The position numbers and the translations under genes were made by a program. A model generated the notes under the pieces. The model made no database searches, was not told where the DNA came from, and saw nothing but the letters and a program-made list of their open reading frames with translations. Positions 44,907 to 53,502 of a stretch of 64,000 nt of DNA are shown here, piece after piece. The stretch's first letter is position 1; each line of letters begins with the position of its first letter. This DNA comes from Haloimpatiens sp042688525 (GTDB taxonomy: Bacteria; Bacillota; Clostridia; Clostridiales; Clostridiaceae): assembly GCF_042688525.2 (NCBI RefSeq), contig NZ_JBHWAB010000001.1:3472001-3536000 (forward strand), given 5' to 3'.

Positions 44907-45160
44907 TCAACTTTCGCAGTAAAAAATACTGCTTAGCGAAGGGAAATGATATCTTGCGTAAGAAACATTTGAACAAAGTTTACAAGTTCTTAGCTTTACG
45001 AATTTGAAAAAAGTCATTTTTTAATTACTGATTCCTACGGAATATTAATTAAAAAATCTTTTTTCAACATGAGTAAAGCTTAGAACTTGTTACTGAAGTG
45101 AAAGGTTTCTAAGCAAGATATCATTTCCCGTAGCGGCTATTTTTCACCTGTGAAAGTTGA
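44907..45160. repeat. MITE-like palindromic element, copy C
   Basis: A 254-bp element from TCAACTTTCGCAG to CTGTGAAAGTTGA. The inner halves ACAAGTTCTTAGCTTTAC and its near complement fold around a central loop near 45035. It is flanked by ATTCTATAA on both sides (44897-44905 and 45161-45169), a 9-bp target duplication. No open frame. Confidence 0.88.
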
Positions 45161-45180
45161 ATTCTATAAATAACTACCTT

Positions 45181-46197
45181 TTAATAAACTTTACTTTTGT
45201 CTATAAATTTTATTACTTCATTATACACAAAATCTCTCATATATTTTGAATCCTTATAACTTACGCCACCTTTAGTTCTTTCTAAGGAATATGCAAAAAT
45301 ATTACTAAATTCATTTAGTTTATGTATCCTTTTTATGTGATCAGTACTCATCCTAAAAACTCCTAAGTTCACATCTCTTATACTGTCATTTGGTATTACC
45401 ATAAAAATGTTTTGTACAAAATCAGAATAAACGTTTTCAAATTCTTTTATTTTCATTATTGGTTCTATAGAAATCCTAATTTTTATTCCTTCTGATATAG
45501 CCAACTTTATATCTTCAAGTCTAGCATTTATACTAGGTGTTCTATGTTCATACATTTCAATAATTTTTTGCGGAGAAAGTGTCCATGCAAAAATTATATT
45601 TTTAGGAATATGTTTATAAGCTATACTTTTAAAGTTATTACTCTTGGTTCTAATCTCTATTAAAACATTCGGATTTTCAATTGCGAAATCTATCCATTTT
45701 GAAACAAAACCAGTTATATTCTCAAAGGCAAGCAAATCTGAATCATAAGATATACATAAATATATTTTTTTATTATTACTTACCTTTTTTACTTCATTAA
45801 AAAAGTCTTCAATATTAACAAATATAACCACATTACTTGACTGATACAATCCTTTCAAATAACAATATTCACAATCATAAAAACAATTTAATATGTTTGA
45901 ACTATAATAAAAATTACTTTCTCCAAAGTTCTCACAAAATTCTGATCCTGTATATACAAAATCAAACTTCTTCTCAGCAAGAATTAATTTTTGTGATTTT
46001 TTTTGTTCATTAAAATTTTGTCTCACTCTATTAAATACATCCTTGTAATTTTCAATCTCAATTATTTTACTATTAGGAAATTTATTTAATATTTCTATAG
46101 TATTTTTATGATTTAATATTTCTCTTTCCACATATATGTGAGAAAAATTACTCTGATAATTTTTCAATAAGTTTCTTGAATTGTTTTTTTGATTCAT
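45181..46197 (-). CDS. SPL-family radical SAM protein
   Basis: A 338-residue protein of the spore photoproduct lyase family. The 4Fe-4S/SAM motif C-x3-C-x2-C is Cys105, Cys109, Cys112 (NCFYDCEYCYLKG), and the C-terminus has the VFRMSTDH and GVSYKDSKYMRDF blocks. In B. subtilis SPL the hydrogen donor Cys141 precedes TSD; the aligned residue here is Tyr151 (ISYDSDLLAF), although Cys148 is close by. It may repair a different lesion or do other chemistry. It overlaps the upstream phosphorylase gene by 50 bases, so the two are translationally coupled. GGGTGACGG precedes ATG 46197. Confidence 0.85.
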   Translation of the reverse strand: MNQKNNSRNLLKNYQSNFSHIYVEREILNHKNTIEILNKFPNSKIIEIENYKDVFNRVRQNFNEQKKSQKLILAEKKFDFVYTGSEFCENFGESNFYYSSNILNCFYDCEYCYLKGLYQSSNVVIFVNIEDFFNEVKKVSNNKKIYLCISYDSDLLAFENITGFVSKWIDFAIENPNVLIEIRTKSNNFKSIAYKHIPKNIIFAWTLSPQKIIEMYEHRTPSINARLEDIKLAISEGIKIRISIEPIMKIKEFENVYSDFVQNIFMVIPNDSIRDVNLGVFRMSTDHIKRIHKLNEFSNIFAYSLERTKGGVSYKDSKYMRDFVYNEVIKFIDKSKVY

Positions 46198-46954
46198 TTT
46201 TAACCGTCACCCTTACATTTATAAAATCATTTAATTCAGGACTAATTCCTTCTCTTATGATATATGAAATATATTTTTTTCTAAACTGAATTTTTTGGTT
46301 TTCAGTTAAATTTAAATTTAGTGATATATTTTGTATATTATGAATGTCAAATTTGTTTAACAATTCACATTTTTTGAAACAATTCACTAAGTTATCCACA
46401 TGTTTAATGATTTTTTCAATATTATTGTTGATAATTTTATCAATAAATCCTTTTTCCAACTTCTTATTACTTAAATTATCTGAAACTATCTTTATAATAT
46501 GTACTTGATGAGGCCCAACAAATTTTGTTGCCGCTTGAAAAAAACCACTTGCTTCCATATCACATGTATCTCCTATATTTGAATCTACCACAATATTAGA
46601 AAATGTTTCTATTGTGCCTTCTTGGAACTCATGTTTTAAAAGAATATCTGGATACAAATTTCTTTTATTATCCACATCAATAATTTTATTTATTAATACA
46701 CACTCACCTATTTTTCTCTTTTTACTTCCACATATTCCAATATTTAAAATTATATCATCACAATTTAATTGTGCTTGAGATAAAATATAACTTGTAGCAA
46801 TAGCAGCATTTATCTTTCCTATTCCACTTACCACCAATTTCATTTCTTCATTTTCAAACACTTGAAAATTTTTGTAAGTTCCATTTCTTTTTAACCTATA
46901 ATATTCAATAAAAGGTTTCGCTTCACCATAAAAAGCATTAACAATATATATCAT
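46148..46954 (-). CDS. Nucleoside phosphorylase/nucleosidase-like protein with C-terminal extension
   Basis: A 268-residue protein. The first 170 residues carry the purine nucleosidase/phosphorylase fold: NIGICGS (about 71), the substrate motif CDMEASGFFQ (about 131-140) and the catalytic aspartate in KIVSDN (about 159). This resembles MTA/SAH nucleosidase more than ribose-phosphate-requiring phosphorylases. About 70 extra C-terminal residues (from about 195) are unusual. It overlaps the SPL-like radical SAM gene. Such enzymes can clear 5'-deoxyadenosine, a product of radical SAM chemistry. GAAAAGGTGAG precedes ATG 46954. Confidence 0.78.
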   Translation of the reverse strand: MIYIVNAFYGEAKPFIEYYRLKRNGTYKNFQVFENEEMKLVVSGIGKINAAIATSYILSQAQLNCDDIILNIGICGSKKRKIGECVLINKIIDVDNKRNLYPDILLKHEFQEGTIETFSNIVVDSNIGDTCDMEASGFFQAATKFVGPHQVHIIKIVSDNLSNKKLEKGFIDKIINNNIEKIIKHVDNLVNCFKKCELLNKFDIHNIQNISLNLNLTENQKIQFRKKYISYIIREGISPELNDFINVRVTVKNESKKQFKKLIEKLSE

Positions 46955-46982
46955 ATTCTCACCTTTTCCTATCTACATATAT

Positions 46983-47825
46983 CTAAATAGTTCTAGTAAT
47001 ATACACTTCTTTATAATTTCTTTTTAAAAACTCATAACATCTTTGAGCAGTTAACATATCTTCAAAAAAACCAAATACGCTTGGACCACTTCCACTCATA
47101 AGACTTCCTAATGCTCCCATGTTAATCATTGTCTGTTTTATTCCTTTTATTACAGGATATTTTTTAATCGTTATATTTTCAAGCACATTTTTCATGTTTT
47201 TACTTACAAATAACAAATCATCCTTTTCCATAGATTTAATTATTTCTTTAGTTTTAGGATGCTTATATAATTTATTAATGTCAAAAGCCTTGTAAACCTC
47301 CTTAGTGGATACTCCAAAGCTAGGTTTAACCAGTACTAATATCTTATCTTTAAAAGATTTTAAAGATTTAACTTTTTCACCAATTCCTTCACAAAGTGCA
47401 GTTCCCCCCATTATACAATATGGTATATCAGCACCGATTTTAACTCCTAACTGCATAAGTTCTTCATCTGATACATTTACATCAAATAACCTTCTCATGC
47501 ATTTAAGTACTGCCGCACCATCTGTGCTTCCCCCCGCTAATCCTGCAGCTATTGGTATATTTTTATTTATATGAATATCAACCCCATATTTTATATTATA
47601 GGTATCTAAAAAAAGTTTAGCTGCCTTATAAGCTATGTTTCTTTCATCTACAGGAACAAACTTTTTATTACATGTTATTTTAATACCTTCTAACCTTTTT
47701 TTAACATTTATAACATCATATAAATCAATATTTTGCATTATCATTTTTAATAGATGGTATCCATCTTCTCTTTTACCTACTATATCTAATGAAATATTTA
47801 CTTTAGCATACGCTTTAACTTGCAT
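46983..47825 (-). CDS. ispE: 4-diphosphocytidyl-2-C-methyl-D-erythritol kinase
   Basis: A 280-residue GHMP kinase of the MEP isoprenoid pathway. The ATP-binding loop is PIAAGLAGGSTDGAAVL (about 90-106), the N-terminal motif is AYAKVNISLDIVGKREDGYH and the C-terminal GHMP motif is GSLMSGSGPSVFGFF. It is full length with GGGGGAT before the ATG. It lies downstream of sipL/veg/yabG, matching the yabG-veg-ispE neighbourhood in Firmicutes, and 28 bases before the phosphorylase gene. Confidence 0.95.
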   Translation of the reverse strand: MQVKAYAKVNISLDIVGKREDGYHLLKMIMQNIDLYDVINVKKRLEGIKITCNKKFVPVDERNIAYKAAKLFLDTYNIKYGVDIHINKNIPIAAGLAGGSTDGAAVLKCMRRLFDVNVSDEELMQLGVKIGADIPYCIMGGTALCEGIGEKVKSLKSFKDKILVLVKPSFGVSTKEVYKAFDINKLYKHPKTKEIIKSMEKDDLLFVSKNMKNVLENITIKKYPVIKGIKQTMINMGALGSLMSGSGPSVFGFFEDMLTAQRCYEFLKRNYKEVYITRTI

Positions 47826-47966
47826 TTTGTATCCCCCTACTTAATTGTTAACTTCTTATAAATTATATCATATTATTACTGAACTTTTTCAGATGAAAAT
47901 AGACCTATACATTTAAAGATTAAAATGTAAAAAAAAAAACAAATACATATATTGCAAGAAAAAAAA

Positions 47967-47994
47967 GATTTTCAAAAGCAATCTTTTGAAAATC
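47967..47994 (-). terminator. Terminator of sipL
   Basis: A 12-bp perfect stem GATTTTCAAAAG / CTTTTGAAAATC with a 4-nt loop, followed on the minus strand by TTTTTTTTC. Confidence 0.87.
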
Positions 47995-48049
47995 CATAAA
48001 TTTATTTTAATAAAAGTTTTTCTTTAAGAAAAACATCCGTTCTTAAAGT

Positions 48050-49606
48050 TTAAATAACAGCTCTTCCAGGTATTATTAATTTATTACCTACAGTTATTGA
48101 ATTTATATCTTCTATATTATTAACTCTAGCTAATTCTTCTATTTTTGAATTATACTTTTTAGCTATTTTCCAAAGTGTATCCCCATTCTGTACAACATAA
48201 ATAGTAACACTTGCTTTCTTCTGAGGTATACTTTCTTCATTAACTTCAACATCTACTATAAAGTCTTTATTCGTAATATAACTTACTCTTACATATACAT
48301 TAACTAAACATTTTATAGATATATCCCCTGGTTCAATATTAGCTTCAATATTTTCTAAATTAGCTTTTACAATACAATTCATATCTATTTTAGATCCTGG
48401 TATTTCAGATGTACATGTAAATGGAATACCATCTTCTACAGCATACATATACATTTCTTGATCTTCTGTATTATAAAGAACTTTTGTAGTAACTAATCCT
48501 TCAATTATAACCTTATCTTCAACTATTTTTTTACCTGTAACACAAACATCTCCTGTAGATAATATAATTTTATTTGGTTTAGGCATATCTGATTCTATAG
48601 TAATTTCTCCTTTTGCTAAAACTTCCTGCCATTTTTGTCCATGAATAACGTTTAACATATAATTTTTTCTTTCTACATCAAGAACATAATAAGGAGAATA
48701 TACATCCTCTATCATATTTATTTCTTCTTTGTACATTATCTTAGTATTAGATTTTACAAGTATTTCAACATCTATAATTCTCTTTTCACCTAAGTCATCT
48801 TCTTTTACATCTACTTGCATTGCATCTACTACAAAAGCAGTATAATTTTCCATAGTAGGATTTATACTTTCATTTTCTATCTCTTTGTTTAATAATACGT
48901 CATCTTCAATAATATTAATATCTCTGCTATCTTTACCTTTATATATTAGCTGAATACGTGCCATAGCTGATATCTTAATTTTTCCCTCATATAGTGTTAC
49001 ATCTTTTTTATGAACATGAACATCACATTTCATTATGTTATTTATTTCTGGCTTCTCCATTTTAACTTTCATATGTGATTTCCCAATCAATTCACTTGGA
49101 ACTACTACTGATATTTTATCTACTGAAGTAGGGTTTTTTAATAATTCAACATTTTCATTATCCTCTATATCCTTTACTATATCAAAACTATAATTTTTAT
49201 AAATAGCAGCCTTTAATTTTATGATTCCTTCTACAGCTATTTTTCTTTCATTAACTACTGCACATTCTATATGTTCTACATGACTTTCTATATCACACAT
49301 CATTTCTCTTTCGGCACCATTAATATCCATTGAATTTGAAAATTCACCTGTATAAGTAAAATCATATACTTCCTTTCCTCTTTCTCCTTTGGCTAAATAT
49401 AATATGTTATATTCTATTTGCCCTTCCATATAGATTTTATCATTCATTATTTCCTTACTAACTATACAAGGCTTAGCTTCTACCATTAAGATTTCTTCAA
49501 CATCTGGATGGGTATCTGGTATTACATGTTCTTGTCTAACTACAGTGTCAACGCTATCTTCACCTAATAGTTGTTCATATTCTATGTTCTCTCTAACAAG
49601 TTCCAT
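48050..49606 (-). CDS. sipL: Spore coat assembly protein SipL-like (DUF3794 repeats plus LysM)
   Basis: A 518-residue protein with repeated DUF3794 domains (about 30-130, 170-290 and 310-420, the first including HVIPDTHPDVEEIL) and a C-terminal LysM domain (about 470-515, YVVQNGDTLWKIAKKYN then VGNKLIIPGR). This architecture is that of C. difficile SipL, which binds SpoIVA and encases the forespore with coat, doing the job of Bacillus SpoVID. The start is ATG 49606, eight bases after GGGAGGG; the ATG two codons upstream is too close to it. It is located between veg and ispE. Confidence 0.92.
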   Translation of the reverse strand: MELVRENIEYEQLLGEDSVDTVVRQEHVIPDTHPDVEEILMVEAKPCIVSKEIMNDKIYMEGQIEYNILYLAKGERGKEVYDFTYTGEFSNSMDINGAEREMMCDIESHVEHIECAVVNERKIAVEGIIKLKAAIYKNYSFDIVKDIEDNENVELLKNPTSVDKISVVVPSELIGKSHMKVKMEKPEINNIMKCDVHVHKKDVTLYEGKIKISAMARIQLIYKGKDSRDINIIEDDVLLNKEIENESINPTMENYTAFVVDAMQVDVKEDDLGEKRIIDVEILVKSNTKIMYKEEINMIEDVYSPYYVLDVERKNYMLNVIHGQKWQEVLAKGEITIESDMPKPNKIILSTGDVCVTGKKIVEDKVIIEGLVTTKVLYNTEDQEMYMYAVEDGIPFTCTSEIPGSKIDMNCIVKANLENIEANIEPGDISIKCLVNVYVRVSYITNKDFIVDVEVNEESIPQKKASVTIYVVQNGDTLWKIAKKYNSKIEELARVNNIEDINSITVGNKLIIPGRAVI

Positions 49607-49731
49607 TATCATTTCCCTCCCTTAAATACCTACTATTAATTTATATAATTAAAGTAGTAAAAGTATGATAAAGGATTATATTTTTTTTACAACAAATTTC
49701 AACTCTTTACTTAAACAAATATTATTTTTTG

Positions 49732-49760
49732 TTGACAAACCTCATATTTTGACGTAATAT
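49732..49760 (+). promoter_or_regulatory. Strong sigma-A promoter, plus strand, between sipL and veg
   Basis: TTGACA (49732-49737), 17-base spacer, TAATAT (49755-49760). It faces against both neighbouring genes and leads only to the hairpin at 49823-49846. Confidence 0.75.
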
Positions 49761-49765
49761 ATTAA

Positions 49766-49858
49766 GTGGTTGTTGACCATATAACCTCTCATAAATTCTC
49801 AATACCCTTTTATACCATAGTTGAAAGATGGCACCCACCATCTTTCTTTTTACTTTTT
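49766..49858 (+). ncRNA. Candidate small RNA of about 95 nt
   Basis: A consensus promoter begins transcription near 49766. An intrinsic terminator (GAAAGATGG / CCATCTTTC, 49823-49831 and 49838-49846, 6-nt loop CACCCA) followed by CTTTTTACTTTTT ends it near 49858. No open frame with a ribosome site lies between. The 5' part contains two GGTTGT/GTTGACC-like segments that could pair with targets. Function unknown. Confidence 0.6.
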
Positions 49859-49874
49859 ATGCAACAAAAAAAAT

Positions 49875-49900
49875 AAAAGCACTATAAAAATAGTACTTTT
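49875..49900 (-). terminator. Terminator of veg
   Basis: An 11-bp stem with one wobble pair (49890-49900 with 49875-49885), followed on the minus strand by ATTTTTTTTG, 11 bases after the veg stop. Confidence 0.82.
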
Positions 49901-49910
49901 TTATATTATT

Positions 49911-50147
49911 TTAGCCTGCAAAATTTAGCTGAACAGTCTTAGTTAGAACATCTGAATAACTATATGATACTCTCCTTTGGGTGTCACTTTCTAATCTAAC
50001 GATGAATATACTAGGATATGTCTCTTCTATTATTCCATTTTTAACTAATATCTTTTTTCTTCCACCGTTAGCCTTTAATGTCACTCTTTCTCCTATATGT
50101 TTATCGATCTCATTCTTAATGGAAGCTAATACATCTCTCCTCTGCAT
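49911..50147 (-). CDS. veg: Veg family protein
   Basis: A 78-residue Veg/DUF1021 protein: VLASIKNEIDKHIGERVTLKANGGRKK, then GIIEETYPSIFIVRL and RRVSYSYSDVLTKTVQL. It is a small beta-barrel protein that in B. subtilis stimulates biofilm matrix genes by inhibiting SinR; its role in clostridia is unknown. ATG 50147 follows GAGGGTGTTAG; the longer frame from 50183 is not supported. Two tandem strong promoters precede it, in keeping with the very strong B. subtilis veg promoter. It neighbours yabG as in Bacillus. Confidence 0.92.
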   Translation of the reverse strand: MQRRDVLASIKNEIDKHIGERVTLKANGGRKKILVKNGIIEETYPSIFIVRLESDTQRRVSYSYSDVLTKTVQLNFAG

Positions 50148-50173
50148 CCTAACACCCTCTTTCCTCATTATAC

Positions 50174-50202
50174 ATTTTATCATACGCTAATTTATTTGTC
50201 AA
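50174..50202 (-). promoter_or_regulatory. Proximal sigma-A promoter of veg
   Basis: Minus strand TTGACA (50197-50202), 17-base spacer, TAAAAT (50174-50179). Confidence 0.78.
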
Positions 50203-50211
50203 GAACTTATT

Positions 50212-50241
50212 ATTTTATCATCAGTATCTATGTGTTGTCAA
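50212..50241 (-). promoter_or_regulatory. Distal sigma-A promoter of veg
   Basis: Minus strand TTGACA (50236-50241), 18-base spacer, TAAAAT (50212-50217). It lies in tandem with the proximal promoter. Confidence 0.6.
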
Positions 50242-50426
50242 TATAAATCTTTTGTTAATTTTCTATGAATACTCCCCAATACTGTAACTTAACTTGAAAA
50301 ATATACATATTTCTAAAACATAAACCCATTTAATCAATTATTTATATTATTTACTTAATTTATTATTAATATTCTCAAATTTTCAATTCTTAATTGTGAA
50401 TTTTTAGTTACCAAGTTAAACTTAAT

Positions 50427-51299
50427 TTATACATAAGGTGATTTTGGAAATCCTTGTCTATATTTTCCTCTTGTTTCAAGTCCACCTATTCCCTTTGTTC
50501 CTGTAATTGTATTTTCTATTACTTCTTGAATAGACACTATCTTCTCAATATTTGTATACGCGATTTTTTCACAAGTAAATACAGGATCTAAACAATGAAT
50601 AAGTACCCTACTTGGAGAACTAGCAAAATTAGCACCTGCACCCAATATAGCTTCATAACAAGATTGACATGCTCCTGCAAAAATAACTAAGTTATCGTAG
50701 TTTGCTTCGTAATTCCTTAACTCATTTACACTTTCAACAAAATACTTTGAATTTCTATAATTGTTTAAATCCATATAATTTTTAGTTCCTTTAATCATAC
50801 TATCATGTCCTGTTATTACAACAATGTCTGGTTTATATTCCTTAACCAAATTTACTACATTTTTAGGTTGTTCTTTTTCTTGCAATACTTTACCTACAAC
50901 ATCTATTCCTATCCTTTTATATGTTTTTAAACATACTTCTAAATAATCCCCATCCCCGTCTATGTGTAGTACTTTTCCTGGCCTCCCGAAATACAAATCT
51001 TTATCCTTAAGTTCTTTATTTTTTAGTGTCATTCCACTCATAACTTCTACATCATCAGCTCTTGTAGTCAATATCCTTTTTATTGATTGTTTTACCTTTC
51101 TATTAAAAATTTCATCTTTTTCACCTAAACTTTTTGAAGATGTAATTTCCAAATCTTCTTTAGGTGAATCTGCTATTATTCTAATATTAATTCCTTTAAG
51201 AATATAAATATCTTTACCTTTCTCATGCCTTATATCAATGACTTTAAATGTAACATCTTTTCCATATGATTTTCTTACAACAATATCTCCTATTTTCAT
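50427..51299 (-). CDS. yabG: Sporulation-specific protease YabG
   Basis: A 290-residue YabG-family peptidase that processes coat proteins late in sporulation. Typical features are the N-terminal barrel (GDIVVRKSYGKDVTFKVIDI), VLHIDGDGDYLEVCLKTYK (about 110), DIVVITGHDSM (about 155) and the cysteine-containing VIFAGACQSCYEAILGAGANFASSPSR (about 205-231). GGAGAGG precedes ATG 51299. A sigma-K-like promoter at 51333-51361 agrees with the sigma-K control known in Bacillus. It is followed by veg. Confidence 0.94.
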   Translation of the reverse strand: MKIGDIVVRKSYGKDVTFKVIDIRHEKGKDIYILKGINIRIIADSPKEDLEITSSKSLGEKDEIFNRKVKQSIKRILTTRADDVEVMSGMTLKNKELKDKDLYFGRPGKVLHIDGDGDYLEVCLKTYKRIGIDVVGKVLQEKEQPKNVVNLVKEYKPDIVVITGHDSMIKGTKNYMDLNNYRNSKYFVESVNELRNYEANYDNLVIFAGACQSCYEAILGAGANFASSPSRVLIHCLDPVFTCEKIAYTNIEKIVSIQEVIENTITGTKGIGGLETRGKYRQGFPKSPYV

Positions 51300-51332
51300 A
51301 TTAACCTCTCCAAAATATAAGTCTACCTTATA

Positions 51333-51361
51333 TAAAATATGCTACTTCAATGAATTTTGTG
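51333..51361 (-). promoter_or_regulatory. Candidate sigma-K promoter of yabG
   Basis: Minus strand CACA (51358-51361), 16-base spacer, CATATTTTA (51333-51341). This is a full match to the consensus mACm-N16-CATAnnnTA. Confidence 0.6.
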
Positions 51362-51413
51362 AAAATTTAAAATTGAAAAAAGAAAGAATAAATACATATA
51401 TTACATAAAAAAA

Positions 51414-51455
51414 CTTTAAAGTTTCAAGTAAAATTTTAAAATTGAAACTTTAAAG
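51414..51455 (-). terminator. Terminator of the cotS operon
   Basis: A 14-bp perfect stem (51442-51455 with 51414-51427) with an inner AAATTTTAAAATT-type loop stem, followed on the minus strand by TTTTTTTA. Confidence 0.83.
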
Positions 51456-51487
51456 CTTTTATTAACATTTATACTTTATAATTTATT

Positions 51488-52513
51488 TTACAAATTTTCT
51501 CTAAAATCATCTAAAAATTCTTGTTTAGGTTCTTGTAAATTTACTTTTCTTTCTAGTTTACTTAAAAAAACTTCTGATGACCAATTCTTTCTTTTTGTAT
51601 AATAACCTCTAGCAATAGAATAAAAATCTTCTGGAAATACAAACATTCCGTATAAAACTTCTAGCTCATCTTTATTTAATGTATAATATCTTGTATAAAT
51701 ATCTAATATATCATTAGCCTTTTCTATGTCATAATCAAATCTTTTAACTACTTTAGTTATAAAATTACACAAATCATGTATTTTTAAATCAATAACTGAA
51801 TAATCAAAATCTATAAAATACGCTTCACTATCATTTATTAATATATTGTGATGAGCTAAATCATGATGACAAAGCACTAGATTATCTTCTTCATTACTTA
51901 ACTTAAAATAATCAGATTTCTGTATTATATCTATACTTCTATCTATTTCATTTAAATTATAATCTACATTATCTAAAAAAATTAAATCAAATTTACTTTT
52001 TGATTCATACCAATTAGCTATATTTTTAAAAAAAATCATTTCCTCCTTTTTTCTTTTCAATATATTGATTAACTTTCCAGCATAATTTTTATTATCATAA
52101 TTAATTTTTTTTATTATTCCTTCCCCTGCTCTATGAAATTGTGCTAAAGCTTGTGTAACAATTTCCACATCCACTGGGTTGCTATATTCACATTCTCTGC
52201 CCTTAACTAAATTCATAATACAATAAACATCATCATTCCAAATAGAATATATTTGGTTATCATGTGTTTTTACAAACTTAATAGTTCTATCAAATTTTTG
52301 GTTTATATATTTCAATACCTTACTAATAAAATGTAGTTCTTCTATTGGGTAATCTATTTTTTTTAAAATTTTATTTCCTTTATCTGTACATACTATAAAT
52401 GCTTTTCTAATTGGTACTACATCATATACATTTAAATCAAATCGTTTAAACAAACTTATATCTAAATCATACTCACACAAAAATTCTCTATCTCTAATTT
52501 TTGTATAAATCAT
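51488..52513 (-). CDS. cotS: CotS-family spore coat protein (kinase-like fold)
   Basis: A 341-residue member of the CotS/aminoglycoside phosphotransferase-like family. The catalytic loop is LCHHDLAHHNILI (about 218) and the metal-binding DFD is in FIDFDYSVIDLKIHDL (about 236-250), so phosphotransfer residues are intact. The C-terminus ends RKNWSSEVFLSKLERKVN. CotS proteins are inner-coat components whose substrate is unknown. It is last of a four-gene cluster transcribed from a sigma-K-like promoter at 54544-54572; GAGGTG precedes ATG 52513. Confidence 0.92.
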   Translation of the reverse strand: MIYTKIRDREFLCEYDLDISLFKRFDLNVYDVVPIRKAFIVCTDKGNKILKKIDYPIEELHFISKVLKYINQKFDRTIKFVKTHDNQIYSIWNDDVYCIMNLVKGRECEYSNPVDVEIVTQALAQFHRAGEGIIKKINYDNKNYAGKLINILKRKKEEMIFFKNIANWYESKSKFDLIFLDNVDYNLNEIDRSIDIIQKSDYFKLSNEEDNLVLCHHDLAHHNILINDSEAYFIDFDYSVIDLKIHDLCNFITKVVKRFDYDIEKANDILDIYTRYYTLNKDELEVLYGMFVFPEDFYSIARGYYTKRKNWSSEVFLSKLERKVNLQEPKQEFLDDFRENL

Positions 52514-52525
52514 ATTTTCACCTCT

Positions 52526-53290
52526 TTAAATTATGTTCTCTCGCTCTTTGATTATGATCTTCTTCAACTTATTTTCATATTTTTCACTGCTCCACTTCTT
52601 CTTCTTTCTGTATCTACTACAACATTTAACAAATTCGTAAGGATAATTCAATAATCCTGAAATAAAATTTTCGCTATTTTTCTCTAAATTTTCAAAATAA
52701 CAAAATGCTCTTACTAGTTTACCCCAATCTAAATTTAATTCTTTTTTCTTTAACTTATTCAATAAATTAAATCCGTCTACTTCTACCATGTTATACTTTA
52801 TTTTTTTTATATTTTTTATCTGAATTTTAGATTCTTTTAACCTTAAATTTGAAAAATAAACATCTCCAAGACATATCTCTTTATTATCCATACTTCTCAC
52901 TATTAAATCAGTATATCCTCCAAAATATATACTATCTATACATCTTTCACCTTTAGCAATAATTTGTTCACCTTCTGTTAATAAAATTTTTTCAAAATTA
53001 CTATTTATACCTTTTTCTCTTATTTTTCTTAAATCTCTTCTCACTTTTTTCAATTCAACCTTGTACTGTTCAACTATTTTTCCTGTGTTACTTGCTATTC
53101 TCTCTAAAACATATTCATCACAGCCCATCATTTTTTTATGAAATTCACTTATTAAGTATAACTGACGTTCAACATCTTCTTCATTAATTGTTTTCAAAAA
53201 GATATCATTTTCAACATGCAAGTCATCAATAATTTGTATTTTAGCATCTTCAATATACTCTTGAAGATTTCTATATATTATTTGTTGCAT
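52526..53290 (-). CDS. Divergent CotS-like protein lacking part of the kinase motif
   Basis: A protein of 254 residues in the middle of a cotS cluster. The segment CLGDVYFSNLRL (about 140) lines up with the CotS catalytic loop HHDLAHHNIL: the Asp and Asn are kept, but the His-His is Leu-Gly. The following VEVDGFNLL may match the DFD region. The C-terminus KKKKWSSEKYENKLKKI matches the CotS tail. The N-terminal half is shorter and more helical than in CotS. I infer a diverged, perhaps inactive, CotS relative. ATG 53290 follows AGAGGTG. It is 12 bases before cotS. Confidence 0.7.
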   Translation of the reverse strand: MQQIIYRNLQEYIEDAKIQIIDDLHVENDIFLKTINEEDVERQLYLISEFHKKMMGCDEYVLERIASNTGKIVEQYKVELKKVRRDLRKIREKGINSNFEKILLTEGEQIIAKGERCIDSIYFGGYTDLIVRSMDNKEICLGDVYFSNLRLKESKIQIKNIKKIKYNMVEVDGFNLLNKLKKKELNLDWGKLVRAFCYFENLEKNSENFISGLLNYPYEFVKCCSRYRKKKKWSSEKYENKLKKIIIKERENII

Positions 53291-53300
53291 AAACACACCT

Positions 53301-53492
53301 CTATTTATGCTTATTTTTTATCTTTATTAACATTTCTTTTTTTTCTCGCTCTAATTTTCTTATTTTTTTCTTTCTTTTTTTTATGGCTTTCAGTCTTTCT
53401 ACTTCGCTTTTTAATTCATTTAACATTTCATCATATCGTTGTATACTTTCCTCTTTTAAATCTACACCATCAACATTATGCTTTTTGCTCAT
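53301..53492 (-). CDS. Small coiled-coil protein in the cotS cluster
   Basis: A 63-residue, highly charged protein: MSKKHNVDGVDLKEES, then a continuous Lys/Glu helix with leucine heptads to the C-terminus. A strong site AGGAGG lies ahead of ATG 53492; the longer frame from 53558 runs into the neighbouring cotS and is unlikely. Ten bases separate it from each neighbour, so it is an operon member. Probably a structural coat or linker protein; no known family recognised. Confidence 0.72.
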   Translation of the reverse strand: MSKKHNVDGVDLKEESIQRYDEMLNELKSEVERLKAIKKRKKKIRKLEREKKEMLIKIKNKHK

Positions 53493-53502
53493 GACACTCC
53501 TC

